From Hydrogenophaga sp. (GTDB lineage: Bacteria; Pseudomonadota; Gammaproteobacteria; Burkholderiales; Burkholderiaceae_C): a stretch of 64,000 nt of DNA. Below the pieces are notes generated by a model. It was not told where the DNA came from, made no database searches, and was given only the letters and a program-made list of their open reading frames with translations. Below are positions 27,684 to 35,256 of the stretch, one piece after another (the stretch's first letter is position 1; every line of letters begins with the position of its first letter). The position numbers and the translations under genes were made by a program. The stretch covers positions 176,000 through 239,999 of the forward strand of contig JACVCO010000003.1 of assembly GCA_016741995.1 (NCBI GenBank). Direction: 5' to 3'.

Positions 27684-30448
27684 CCGACACCCGCTCCACC
27701 TGCCCCTACTGCGGCGTGGGCTGCGGGGTGATCATCGAGAGCGAGGGCGCGCGCATCACCGGCGTTCGTGGCGACCCGCAGCACCCGGCGAACGTCGGGC
27801 GCCTGTGCAGCAAGGGCTCGACGCTGCACCTCACGGCCGCACCGGCCGTCACCGCGCAGGCGCGGTTGCTGCACCCCATGCAACGCGCGGCGCGCGGCGC
27901 CACACCCCGGCGCATCGGCTGGGACACGGCGCTCGGCCTCGCGGCCGACCGGTTCAACGCCGTGATCGACACCCACGGGCCCGACGCCGTGGGCTTCTAC
28001 ATCAGTGGCCAGTTGCTCACCGAGGACTACTACGTCTTCAACAAACTCGCCAAGGGCCTGATCGGCACCAACAACATCGACACCAACTCGCGCCTGTGCA
28101 TGAGCAGCGCGGTGGCGGGCTACAAGAAGACGCTGGGCGCCGACGCCCCGCCCACTTGCTACGACGACGTGAACCACGCCGACTGCCTGTTCATCGTCGG
28201 CAGCAACGCGGCCTACGCCCACCCCGTTCTGTTCCGCCGCATCGAAGACGCCAAGCGCGCACGCCCCGACATGAAGATGATCGTGGCCGACCCGCGCCGC
28301 ACCGACACCGCGGGCCTGGCCGACCTGTACCTGCCGCTGCAGCCCGGCACCGACGTGATGCTCTTTCACGGTTTGCTGCACCTCATGCTGTGGGAAGGCT
28401 GGATCGACCACCGCTATATCGAGCGCCACACCAGCGGCTTCGACGCCCTCAAGGACCTGGTGCGCGCGTACACGCCCGAGAAAGTGGCGCAGACCTGCGG
28501 CCTGCCGGTGGCCGACCTCGCCACCGCCGCGAAATGGTTCGCCCGGTCGCCGGCCACGCTCAGCCTGTACTGCCAGGGCCTGAACCAGAGCCGCAGCGGC
28601 ACGGCCAAGAACGCGAGCCTGATCAACCTGCACCTGGCCACGGGCCAGATCGGCAAACCCGGCGCCGGGCCATTCAGCCTCACCGGCCAGCCCAACGCCA
28701 TGGGCGGGCGCGAGGTCGGCGGCCTGGCCAACCTGCTCAGCGCCCACCGCGACATGGCCAACCCGCAGCACCGCGCCGAGGTGGCCGCGCTGTGGGGCGT
28801 GCCCGATGTGCCGGCCAAACCCGGCCTCACGGCGGTGGAGCTGTTCGAGGCCGCGGCCGACGGCGCGGTGAAGGCGCTGTGGATCGCTTGCACCAACCCG
28901 GCCCAGTCCATGCCCGACCAGGCCACCGTGCACCGCGCGCTGCAGCGCGCCGAGTTCGTGGTCGTGCAGGAAGCCTTCGCCACCGCCGCCACCGGCGATT
29001 TCGCCGACCTGCTGCTGCCCGCCACCACCTGGGGCGAAAAGGAAGGCACCGTCACCAACAGCGAACGCCGCATCAGCCGCGTGCGCGCCGCGGTGCCCGC
29101 CCCCGGCGAGGCGCGGCACGACTGGCGCATCGTGGTCGATTTCGCGCACCGGCTGCGCCCGGGCAACGCGCTCTTCCCGTACGGCACGCCGGAATCGATC
29201 TGGCTCGAGCACCGCGAATCCACCCGCGGGCGCGATCTCGACATCACCGGCCTGAGCTACGCCGTGCTCGAGCAGCAGGGCCCGCAGCAATGGCCGTTTC
29301 CCGAGGGTGCCCCGCAGGGCCTTGCGCGCCTGTACGAAGACGGCGTGTTCCCCACACCCGACGGGCGCGCGCGCTTCGTTGCCACGCCTTACCAGCCGGT
29401 GGCCGAAGCGCGGCGCAGCGAGTTTCCGTTCTCGCTCACCACCGGCCGCCTGCGCGACCAATGGCACGGCATGAGCCGCACCGGCACGCTGGGCCGCCTG
29501 TTCGGCCATGTGGCCGAACCCTCGATCGACCTGCACCCGCAGGACATGGCGCGCCTGGGCCTGGCCGATGGCGATCTGGCCGAGGTCACGAGCAAGCGCG
29601 GCACGCTGCACCTGCCCGCGCGCGCCAGCGAATCGGTCGCGCTCACGCAGGCCTTCATCGCCATGCACTGGGGTGCCGAGTACCTGAGCGGGCGCGACCG
29701 CGAGGGCCGGGCCATCGGCGGCGTCAACGCCATCACCACCTCGGCCTTCTGCCCCGACTCGAAGCAGCCCGAACTCAAACACGCCGCGGTGCGGGTCGCC
29801 AAAGCCGCGCTGCCGTGGTCGCTGCTGGCCATGGCCTGGCTGCCCGAGGGCGAAGCCATCGCCGCGCGCGAAGCGCTGCGCCGCCTGCTGCCCGAACTGC
29901 CCTTTGCGCTGTGCGTGCCCTTCGGCCGGGAACAGGCGGGCGTGCTGCTGCGCGCCTCGGCCGACGCGGCGCCCGAGCCCGCGCTGATGGCGCGCGTGCT
30001 GGCGGCGCTGGGCCTGGACGCGCCCCAGGCGCTGCGCTACGACGACCCGCGCGCGGGCCAGCACCGCGTGGTGCTGCGCTCGACGCGGGCCGACGGCCAG
30101 TCCGCGCTGCAGGGCTTCCTGATCGCGGGCGACACGCGCGCCGAGGCGTGGCTCAAGCCCCTGCTGGAAGGCGGGCAGGCGTTGGCGCTGGACGCGCGCC
30201 TGCTGCTGCTGCCTGGGGCCCGGCCGCCGGTGGCCATGCCTGCGCGCGGGCGCCAGGTCTGCACCTGCTTCGACGTGAGCGAAGAGGCGATCACCACACA
30301 CCTGAACCAGGCCGAGGGCGACGCCACCGAGCGCCTGGCCAGCCTGCAGGCCGGCCTGCGCTGCGGCACCAACTGCGGCTCCTGCGTGCCCGAGCTGCAG
30401 CGCCTGGCCAGGGCCGCCTGCCGCCCGGCGACCGTGGCCGCCATATAA
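27680..30448 (+). CDS. nasA: Assimilatory nitrate reductase, catalytic subunit (NasA)
   Basis: Cytoplasmic Mo-bis-MGD enzyme reducing nitrate to nitrite, 922 residues. The N-terminal [4Fe-4S] ligands are Cys8, 11, 15 and 43 (CPYCGVGC...LCSKG). The molybdenum Cys is in DTNSRLCMSSAVAGYKKTLGADAPP. A molydop-binding domain and a C-terminal BFD-like [2Fe-2S] domain (QVCTCFDVSEE ... GLRCGTNCGSCVPELQRL) complete the Nas architecture. There is no Tat signal, as expected for an assimilatory enzyme. No nasB/nasC electron-transfer partner gene is adjacent. The start ATG overlaps the nirD stop. Confidence 0.96.
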   Translation: MTDTRSTCPYCGVGCGVIIESEGARITGVRGDPQHPANVGRLCSKGSTLHLTAAPAVTAQARLLHPMQRAARGATPRRIGWDTALGLAADRFNAVIDTHGPDAVGFYISGQLLTEDYYVFNKLAKGLIGTNNIDTNSRLCMSSAVAGYKKTLGADAPPTCYDDVNHADCLFIVGSNAAYAHPVLFRRIEDAKRARPDMKMIVADPRRTDTAGLADLYLPLQPGTDVMLFHGLLHLMLWEGWIDHRYIERHTSGFDALKDLVRAYTPEKVAQTCGLPVADLATAAKWFARSPATLSLYCQGLNQSRSGTAKNASLINLHLATGQIGKPGAGPFSLTGQPNAMGGREVGGLANLLSAHRDMANPQHRAEVAALWGVPDVPAKPGLTAVELFEAAADGAVKALWIACTNPAQSMPDQATVHRALQRAEFVVVQEAFATAATGDFADLLLPATTWGEKEGTVTNSERRISRVRAAVPAPGEARHDWRIVVDFAHRLRPGNALFPYGTPESIWLEHRESTRGRDLDITGLSYAVLEQQGPQQWPFPEGAPQGLARLYEDGVFPTPDGRARFVATPYQPVAEARRSEFPFSLTTGRLRDQWHGMSRTGTLGRLFGHVAEPSIDLHPQDMARLGLADGDLAEVTSKRGTLHLPARASESVALTQAFIAMHWGAEYLSGRDREGRAIGGVNAITTSAFCPDSKQPELKHAAVRVAKAALPWSLLAMAWLPEGEAIAAREALRRLLPELPFALCVPFGREQAGVLLRASADAAPEPALMARVLAALGLDAPQALRYDDPRAGQHRVVLRSTRADGQSALQGFLIAGDTRAEAWLKPLLEGGQALALDARLLLLPGARPPVAMPARGRQVCTCFDVSEEAITTHLNQAEGDATERLASLQAGLRCGTNCGSCVPELQRLARAACRPATVAAI

Positions 30449-30485
30449 CGGCAAGTCATCAGCCCTGACCCACAATCGGCCGGCT

Positions 30486-31403
30486 ATGGGCATCAGCCAG
30501 TACATCAAGGAAATCGGCCGCGGCAAGGACGGCGCGCGCGCGCTCACCCGTGCGCAGGCGGCCGACCTGATGGGCCAGGTGCTCGACGGCCAGGTGAGCG
30601 ATCTCGAACTCGGCGGCTTCTGCCTGGCCATGCGCATCAAGGGCGAAACGCCCGAAGAGATGGCGGGTTTCCTCGACGCGACGCACGCGCGGCTGCAGCG
30701 TGTGCCGGGTGCGCGCCAGCCCGTCGTGGTGCTGCCCAGCTACAACGGCGCGCGCAAGCTGCCGCTGCTCACGCCCCTGCTGGCGCTGTGGCTGGCGCGC
30801 CAGGGCGCGGCCGTGCTGGTGCATGGCACGCCCACCGAAGACAAACGCGTCACCGCCGAGGCGGTGTTCGGCGCGCTCGGCATCGCACCGGCCACGCAGG
30901 TGGCGGCCATCGCCCCCGGCACATGCGCGTTCGTGCCCACCGAAGCGCTGCTGCCCGGCCTCAAGCGGCTGCTCGACGTGCGGCGCAGCGTGGGCCTGCG
31001 CAACCCGGGGCACAGCCTGGTCAAGCTCATGAACCCGGTGGCCGGGCCCGCGCTCATCGTGGGCAGCTACACCCACCCCGAGTACGCGCTGAGCATGGCC
31101 GAGACCTTTGCGCTCACCGGCACACACGCCCTGCTGCTGCGCGGCACCGAAGGCGAGCCCGTGGCCGACGCGCGCCGCCAGCCGCGCATCGAAGCCTTCC
31201 GCGACGGCACACGCACCGAGCGCGTCGCCGCCCAGGAAGGCCCGCTCGCCCAACTGCCCGATCTGCCCGCGATCGACGCGGCCAGCACCGCGTCGTACAT
31301 CCGCGCCGTGTTGAGCGGCCAAGCCCCCCTGCCCGCCCCCATCGCGCGCCAGGCCGATTGCATCCTCGCCGAGATCCGCCACCATGAAACCGCCATTGCC
31401 TGA
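30486..31403 (+). CDS. ybiB: YbiB/TrpD2-family DNA-binding protein (glycosyltransferase-3 fold)
   Basis: 305 residues, related to anthranilate phosphoribosyltransferase TrpD (N-terminal helical domain with ALTRAQAADLMGQVLDGQVSDLELGGFCLAMRIKGETPEEMAGF). The enzyme motif GTGGD is missing (here HGTPTEDKR), so it is not a biosynthetic TrpD. E. coli YbiB/TrpD2 is a nucleic-acid-binding homodimer of unclear role. It lies 37 bases after nasA and overlaps cobA by 20 bases, so it belongs to the nitrate operon. Why a nucleic-acid-binding protein sits here is unknown. Confidence 0.85.
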   Translation: MGISQYIKEIGRGKDGARALTRAQAADLMGQVLDGQVSDLELGGFCLAMRIKGETPEEMAGFLDATHARLQRVPGARQPVVVLPSYNGARKLPLLTPLLALWLARQGAAVLVHGTPTEDKRVTAEAVFGALGIAPATQVAAIAPGTCAFVPTEALLPGLKRLLDVRRSVGLRNPGHSLVKLMNPVAGPALIVGSYTHPEYALSMAETFALTGTHALLLRGTEGEPVADARRQPRIEAFRDGTRTERVAAQEGPLAQLPDLPAIDAASTASYIRAVLSGQAPLPAPIARQADCILAEIRHHETAIA

Positions 31404-32166
31404 ATTCCGCCCCGGCACCGTCACGCTCGTGGGCGCCGGCCCGGGCGATCCGGAGCTGCTCACGCTCAAGGCGGTGCGCGCCATCGGCGCGGCCACCGTG
31501 CTGCTGGTCGACGACCTGGTGAACGACGCCGTGCTCGAACACGCGAACCCGAACGCGCGCATCGTGCACGTGGGCAAGCGCGGCGGCTGCAAGAGCACGC
31601 CGCAGGCCTTCATCGACAAGCTCATGCTCATGGCCGCGCGCGAGGGCGAGGTGGTGGTTCGCTTGAAGGGTGGCGATCCCTTCGTGTTCGGCCGCGGCGG
31701 CGAAGAGATCGAACACCTGCAAGCCGAAGGCATCGGCGTGCAGGTGGTCAACGGCATCACCGCGGGCCTGGCCGCGGTCACCGCGCTCGGCGTGCCACTC
31801 ACGCACCGCGATCACGCGCACGGCGTGGTCTTCATCACCGGCCACGCCAAGCCCGGCGACGCCGGCACCGACTGGCGCGCCCTCGCCGCCACGGCGCGCG
31901 ACGCGAAGCTCACGCTGGTGATCTACATGGGCATCTCGGGCGCCGCCCACATCCAGCAGGCCCTGCTGGACGGCCTGCACGCCGACACGCCGCTGGCCAT
32001 CATCCAGCACGCCACGCTGGCGCACCAGCGCGAGGCCGTCACCACCCTGGGCGACATGCTCCACACCATCGAACGCGAAGGCCTGGGCAGCCCGGCGGTG
32101 ATCGTGGTGGGCGACGTGCTGCGCGGCGTGGCCGCGGCCCACGCCGATCTCGTGCGCGCGGCCTGA
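31384..32166 (+). CDS. cobA: Uroporphyrinogen-III C-methyltransferase (SUMT)
   Basis: Methylates uroporphyrinogen III twice using S-adenosylmethionine to give precorrin-2, the entry to siroheme and cobalamin. 260 residues; motifs VGAGPGDPELLTLKA, RLKGGDPFVFGRGGEE and GITAGLAAVTALGVPLTHRD are typical. It is a stand-alone SUMT, not a CysG fusion. Its place in the nitrate operon fits the siroheme need of NirB. The ATG at 31384 lies inside the end of the ybiB-like gene. Confidence 0.95.
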   Translation: MKPPLPEFRPGTVTLVGAGPGDPELLTLKAVRAIGAATVLLVDDLVNDAVLEHANPNARIVHVGKRGGCKSTPQAFIDKLMLMAAREGEVVVRLKGGDPFVFGRGGEEIEHLQAEGIGVQVVNGITAGLAAVTALGVPLTHRDHAHGVVFITGHAKPGDAGTDWRALAATARDAKLTLVIYMGISGAAHIQQALLDGLHADTPLAIIQHATLAHQREAVTTLGDMLHTIEREGLGSPAVIVVGDVLRGVAAAHADLVRAA

Positions 32167-32188
32167 ACACCGCCATCCACCGCCGGCC

Positions 32189-32202
32189 GTGACACGGGTC
32201 AC
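32189..32202. promoter_or_regulatory. GTGAC-N4-GTCAC palindrome before the PilJ-domain gene
   Basis: A perfect 5-base inverted repeat with a 4-base spacer, 63 bases upstream of the next gene start and 23 bases after cobA ends. The spacing resembles CRP/FNR-family sites, but the half-sites fit neither the FNR nor the CRP consensus well. Confidence 0.25.
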
Positions 32203-32264
32203 GCGCACGCCCATCGCAAGCGTGAGCATGCCAACGGTGGCGCGGCGATTGCTTGACCGGGGGC

Positions 32265-32954
32265 ATGACCCTGATCGCCTCCCCCATCAGCCCCGCCAAG
32301 GTGCATGCGCACAACGTCCCTGCCCACATCGGCAGCATGTCGCTCGTCAACCTGGCCGCGCGCCAACGCATGCTGTCGCAACGCATGATCCTGCAGACCG
32401 TGCTGGCCGCGCAGGGCAACGGCACCTGGCTGCAGGCCGCGCAACGCAGCCTGCAGATGTTCACCGAGAGCCAGCAGCATCTGCTGAACGCCATCGGGCA
32501 GGCCGAGCCCGCGAGCGCGCGCAAGATCGACGAGACCTACCACGGCGCGCGCGGGGTGGGCCCGCTGGTGCAGGCCTTCATGAAGCTCATGCACGGGACG
32601 CTGGGCCAGATCGAAACCGGGAGCCCGCGTGCCGCGGCGTCCGTCGAGGAACTCGTCGGCCACACCGACCGCATCCTGGAAGCACTCAACACCGCCACCA
32701 CCGCGTTTGACGAGGTGGCCAAGGCCCGCAGCGGCGCGATGATGAAAGAGCTCACCGGCATCGTGGGCGACATCCAGAACGTGGCCAAGGAAGCGAAGGT
32801 GGTGAGCTTCAATGCGCAGGTGGTGGCCGCGCGCGCCGGCCACCAGGGCCGCGAATTCGCCGTGGTGGCCAATGTGCTGTCCGACATCACCAGCGAGATC
32901 GATGGCCTCACGCGCAAGGCCGCGGAGCTGGCCGAGCGCAGCCGGAATCAGTGA
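32265..32954 (+). CDS. Soluble PilJ/NarX-type sensor domain protein with degenerate chemoreceptor signalling tip
   Basis: 229 residues with no membrane helix or signal peptide. Residues about 25-130 match the type IV pili methyl-accepting N-terminal (PilJ) domain, with NLAARQRMLSQRM at 29-41; related domains in NarX/NarQ and in the Pseudomonas receptor McpN bind nitrate. Residues about 160-225 resemble the chemoreceptor hairpin tip (SFNAQVVAARAGHQGREFAVVANVL). Two tip glutamates normally near-invariant are replaced (Val187, His193), while Arg190 is kept. The start is the ATG at 32265; a TTG at 32253 is possible. It directly follows the nitrate operon, so a cytoplasmic nitrate-related sensing role is a reasonable inference. 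Confidence 0.75.
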   Translation: MTLIASPISPAKVHAHNVPAHIGSMSLVNLAARQRMLSQRMILQTVLAAQGNGTWLQAAQRSLQMFTESQQHLLNAIGQAEPASARKIDETYHGARGVGPLVQAFMKLMHGTLGQIETGSPRAAASVEELVGHTDRILEALNTATTAFDEVAKARSGAMMKELTGIVGDIQNVAKEAKVVSFNAQVVAARAGHQGREFAVVANVLSDITSEIDGLTRKAAELAERSRNQ

Positions 32955-32985
32955 CCTCCACAGCGCGCTGGCTACACTGCGCGCC

Positions 32986-34188
32986 GTGCAAGACTTCGAT
33001 GCCGTCATCGTCGGTGCCGGCGCCGCCGGCCTGTTCTGCGCCGGCATCGCGGGCCAGCGTGGGCGGCGCGTGCTGCTCATCGACCACAGCGCCAAAGTCG
33101 CCGAGAAGATCCGCATCTCGGGCGGCGGGCGCGCCAACTTCACCAACCGCGACCTCGACCCGCGCGCGCCGCAGAAGCACTTCGTGGGGGAGAACCCGAA
33201 CTTCTGCCGCTCGGCGCTGTCGCGCTACACGCCGGCCGACTTCATCGCCCTGATGGACCGCCATGGCATTGCCTGGCACGAGAAGCACAAGGGCCAGTTG
33301 TTCTGCGACCGCTCGGCCGACGACCTGATCCAGATGCTGCTGCGCGAGTGCGACGCCGGTGGCGTGACCCGCTGGCAGCCTTGTGCGGTGTCGACCGTGC
33401 GCCAGGGCGGCGACGGCGCCTACGAGCTCGACACCGACCGCGGCCCCGTGCGGGCACCGCGGCTCGTGGTGGCCACCGGCGGCCTGCCCATCCCGCAGAT
33501 CGGCGCCAGCGATTTCGGCCTGCGCCTGGCCGCGCAGTTCGGGCTTCGCATGGTCGAGCCCCGCCCCGCGCTGGTGCCACTCACCTTCGACGGCGCCGCC
33601 TGGGCGCCCTATGCCGACCTGGCCGGTCTGGCGCTGCCAGTGCGTATCGACACCGGCGACAAGAAAACCCGCATGGCCTTCGACGAAGACTTGCTGTTCA
33701 CCCACCGCGGCCTGTCCGGCCCGGCGGTGCTGCAGATCTCCAGCTACTGGCGGGCCGGCACACCGCTGCGCATCGACCTCGCGCCCACGGTGGCCCTGGC
33801 GGACGAACTGGCCGACGCCAAGCGCCGGTCGCACAAGCGGCTGGCCAACGAACTCGCGGCCTGGGTGCCCGCCCGCCTGGCCGACGCCTGGACCGCGCAG
33901 GACGCCGACTGGCAGCGCCCGGTGATGGAAACCGGCGACAAGGCCCTGGCCCGCCTGGCCGAGCGCCTGCAGCGCTGGGAGATCACACCCACCGGCACCG
34001 AGGGCTGGCGCAAGGCCGAGGTGATGCGCGGCGGGGTGGACACGCGCGACCTCAACCAGCAGACGCTGGAATCGCGCCAGAGCGGGCTGTATTTCATCGG
34101 CGAGGTGGTCGACGTGACCGGCTGGCTCGGTGGGTACAACTTCCAGTGGGCCTGGGCCTCGGCCCACGCCTGCGCCCAGGCCTTGTAA
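32986..34188 (+). CDS. BaiN/HI0933-family flavoprotein (NAD(P)/FAD-dependent oxidoreductase)
   Basis: 400 residues. FAD-binding Rossmann motif AVIVGAGAAGLFCAGIAGQRGRRVLLID, then the family signatures EKIRISGGGRANFTN, FTHRGLSGPAVLQISSYW and the C-terminal GLYFIGEVVDVTGWLGGYNFQWAWASAHACAQ. The physiological substrate of most members is unknown. The start is taken as GTG at 32986 (VQDFDAVIVGAG), the only start codon near the conserved N-terminus; the frame upstream encodes nothing similar. It follows the PilJ-domain gene by 31 bases. Confidence 0.88.
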   Translation: MQDFDAVIVGAGAAGLFCAGIAGQRGRRVLLIDHSAKVAEKIRISGGGRANFTNRDLDPRAPQKHFVGENPNFCRSALSRYTPADFIALMDRHGIAWHEKHKGQLFCDRSADDLIQMLLRECDAGGVTRWQPCAVSTVRQGGDGAYELDTDRGPVRAPRLVVATGGLPIPQIGASDFGLRLAAQFGLRMVEPRPALVPLTFDGAAWAPYADLAGLALPVRIDTGDKKTRMAFDEDLLFTHRGLSGPAVLQISSYWRAGTPLRIDLAPTVALADELADAKRRSHKRLANELAAWVPARLADAWTAQDADWQRPVMETGDKALARLAERLQRWEITPTGTEGWRKAEVMRGGVDTRDLNQQTLESRQSGLYFIGEVVDVTGWLGGYNFQWAWASAHACAQAL

Positions 34189-34231
34189 CCCGCCTTCGCG
34201 TTCGCCCGGTAGCCAACCGGTTTGAAGTGGC

Positions 34232-34237
34232 TATAAT
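34232..34237 (+). promoter_or_regulatory. -10 element upstream of rpsU
   Basis: A perfect TATAAT 126 bases before the rpsU start. No good -35 hexamer is found 16-18 bases upstream, so only the -10 box is supported. Confidence 0.5.
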
Positions 34238-34363
34238 CGCGGGCTTTGCTGGCAAATCCCCGTCTGCCAATACTAGTTTTGACGGGGCCTTTCGCTGCCA
34301 AGAAGCCCGGGCCTGATCTACCCGTCTTCCTCTGGCCGCACATTCTCTGGAATCGATCGATAC

Positions 34364-34576
34364 ATGACCACCATCCGTGTCAAGGACAACGAGCCGTTCG
34401 ACGTGGCTCTGCGTCGCTTCAAGCGCACCATTGAAAAGCTCGGCCTGCTGACCGACCTGCGCGCTCGCGAGTTCTACGAAAAGCCCACCGCCGAACGCAA
34501 GCGCAAGAAGGCCGCCGCCGTGAAGCGCCACTTCAAGCGCGTGCGCTCGATGCAGCTGCCCAAGAAGCTGTACTGA
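34364..34576 (+). CDS. rpsU: 30S ribosomal protein S21
   Basis: 70-residue small-subunit protein needed for translation initiation. The sequence [56 protein letters not shown] is the typical basic S21 pattern. It is followed by an intrinsic terminator and by yqeY, a usual neighbour in Burkholderiales; dnaG and rpoD do not follow within the window. Confidence 0.98.
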   Translation: MTTIRVKDNEPFDVALRRFKRTIEKLGLLTDLRAREFYEKPTAERKRKKAAAVKRHFKRVRSMQLPKKLY

Positions 34577-34602
34577 ACGCCTCGGCCCACCGGCCGACAC
34601 GA

Positions 34603-34635
34603 AGCCCGCCCAAGGACGCTTGCGCGGGCTTTTTC
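34603..34635 (+). terminator. Intrinsic terminator after rpsU
   Basis: Arms AGCCCGC (34603-34609) and GCGGGCT (34624-34630) pair perfectly and the right arm runs directly into TTTTTC. It begins 27 bases after the rpsU stop; yqeY starts about 30 bases beyond, so some read-through probably feeds it. Confidence 0.82.
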
Positions 34636-34664
34636 GTTTCTTCCTTCCCCTGCAGGAGCCATCC

Positions 34665-35111
34665 ATGAGCCTCAAAGCCCGCATCACCGACGACATGAAG
34701 AACGCCATGCGCGCCAAGGACACCGAGCGCCTGGCCACCATCCGCCTGCTCACCGCCGCGATCAAGCAGAAGGAAGTGGACGAGCGCGTGGAGCTCGATG
34801 ACGCGGCCGTGGTGGGCGTGATCGACAAGATGGTCAAGCAGCGCAAGGACTCGATCGCCGCCTTCGAGCAAGGCAACCGCCCCGATCTGGCCGCCAAGGA
34901 AGCGGCCGAGATGACCGTGCTGCAGGCCTACCTGCCCGAGCGCCTCTCTGCCGAGGCCGTGGCCGCCGAGGTGAAAGCCATCGTGGCCGAACTCGGCGCC
35001 ACAGGACCGGGCGACATGGGCAAGGTCATGGGCGCGGTCAAGGCGCGCCTGGCCGGCAAGGCCGACATGGGCCAGGTGTCGGCCGCGGTGAAGGCGGCGC
35101 TGGCCGGCTGA
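34665..35111 (+). CDS. yqeY: GatB/YqeY domain-containing protein
   Basis: 148 residues, start ATG at 34665 with AGGAG upstream. The whole protein is a YqeY domain (LKARITDDMKNAMRAKDTERLATIRLLTAAIKQKEVDER; GDMGKVMGAVKARLAGKADMGQVSAAVKAAL), similar to the tRNA-contacting tail of GatB. It is thought to help tRNA-dependent amidation or bind tRNA; the exact role is unsettled. Confidence 0.93.
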   Translation: MSLKARITDDMKNAMRAKDTERLATIRLLTAAIKQKEVDERVELDDAAVVGVIDKMVKQRKDSIAAFEQGNRPDLAAKEAAEMTVLQAYLPERLSAEAVAAEVKAIVAELGATGPGDMGKVMGAVKARLAGKADMGQVSAAVKAALAG

Positions 35112-35154
35112 CTGACACGGGCCTGACGCCGCGGGCGGCCGACGCCGCCCATCC

Positions 35155-35173
35155 CTGAACGGCAACCGTTCAG
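35155..35173. promoter_or_regulatory. Perfect 8-base palindrome upstream of LIV-type binding-protein gene
   Basis: CTGAACGG and CCGTTCAG flank a 3-base CAA centre. It lies 44 bases after yqeY and 84 bases before the binding-protein start. No T-run follows on either strand, so it is less like a terminator and more like an operator; TGAACxxx...GTTCA half-sites resemble TetR-family operators. No regulator is encoded next to it. Confidence 0.35.
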
Positions 35174-35256
35174 AGCGCCCGAGCGGGGCAAACCCGCATG
35201 CCGCGGGCCGCAGCGCCTCGGCACAGTTCGCGCCACCTGTCACCCAGGAGACGCGA

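Noticed and set aside
27248..30640. A 1130-residue open frame on the minus strand opposite nirD-nasA
   Set aside because: High-GC shadow frame. It lies opposite clear genes (NirD, NasA), is full of His/Gln/Arg/Gly low-complexity sequence and has no family signature.
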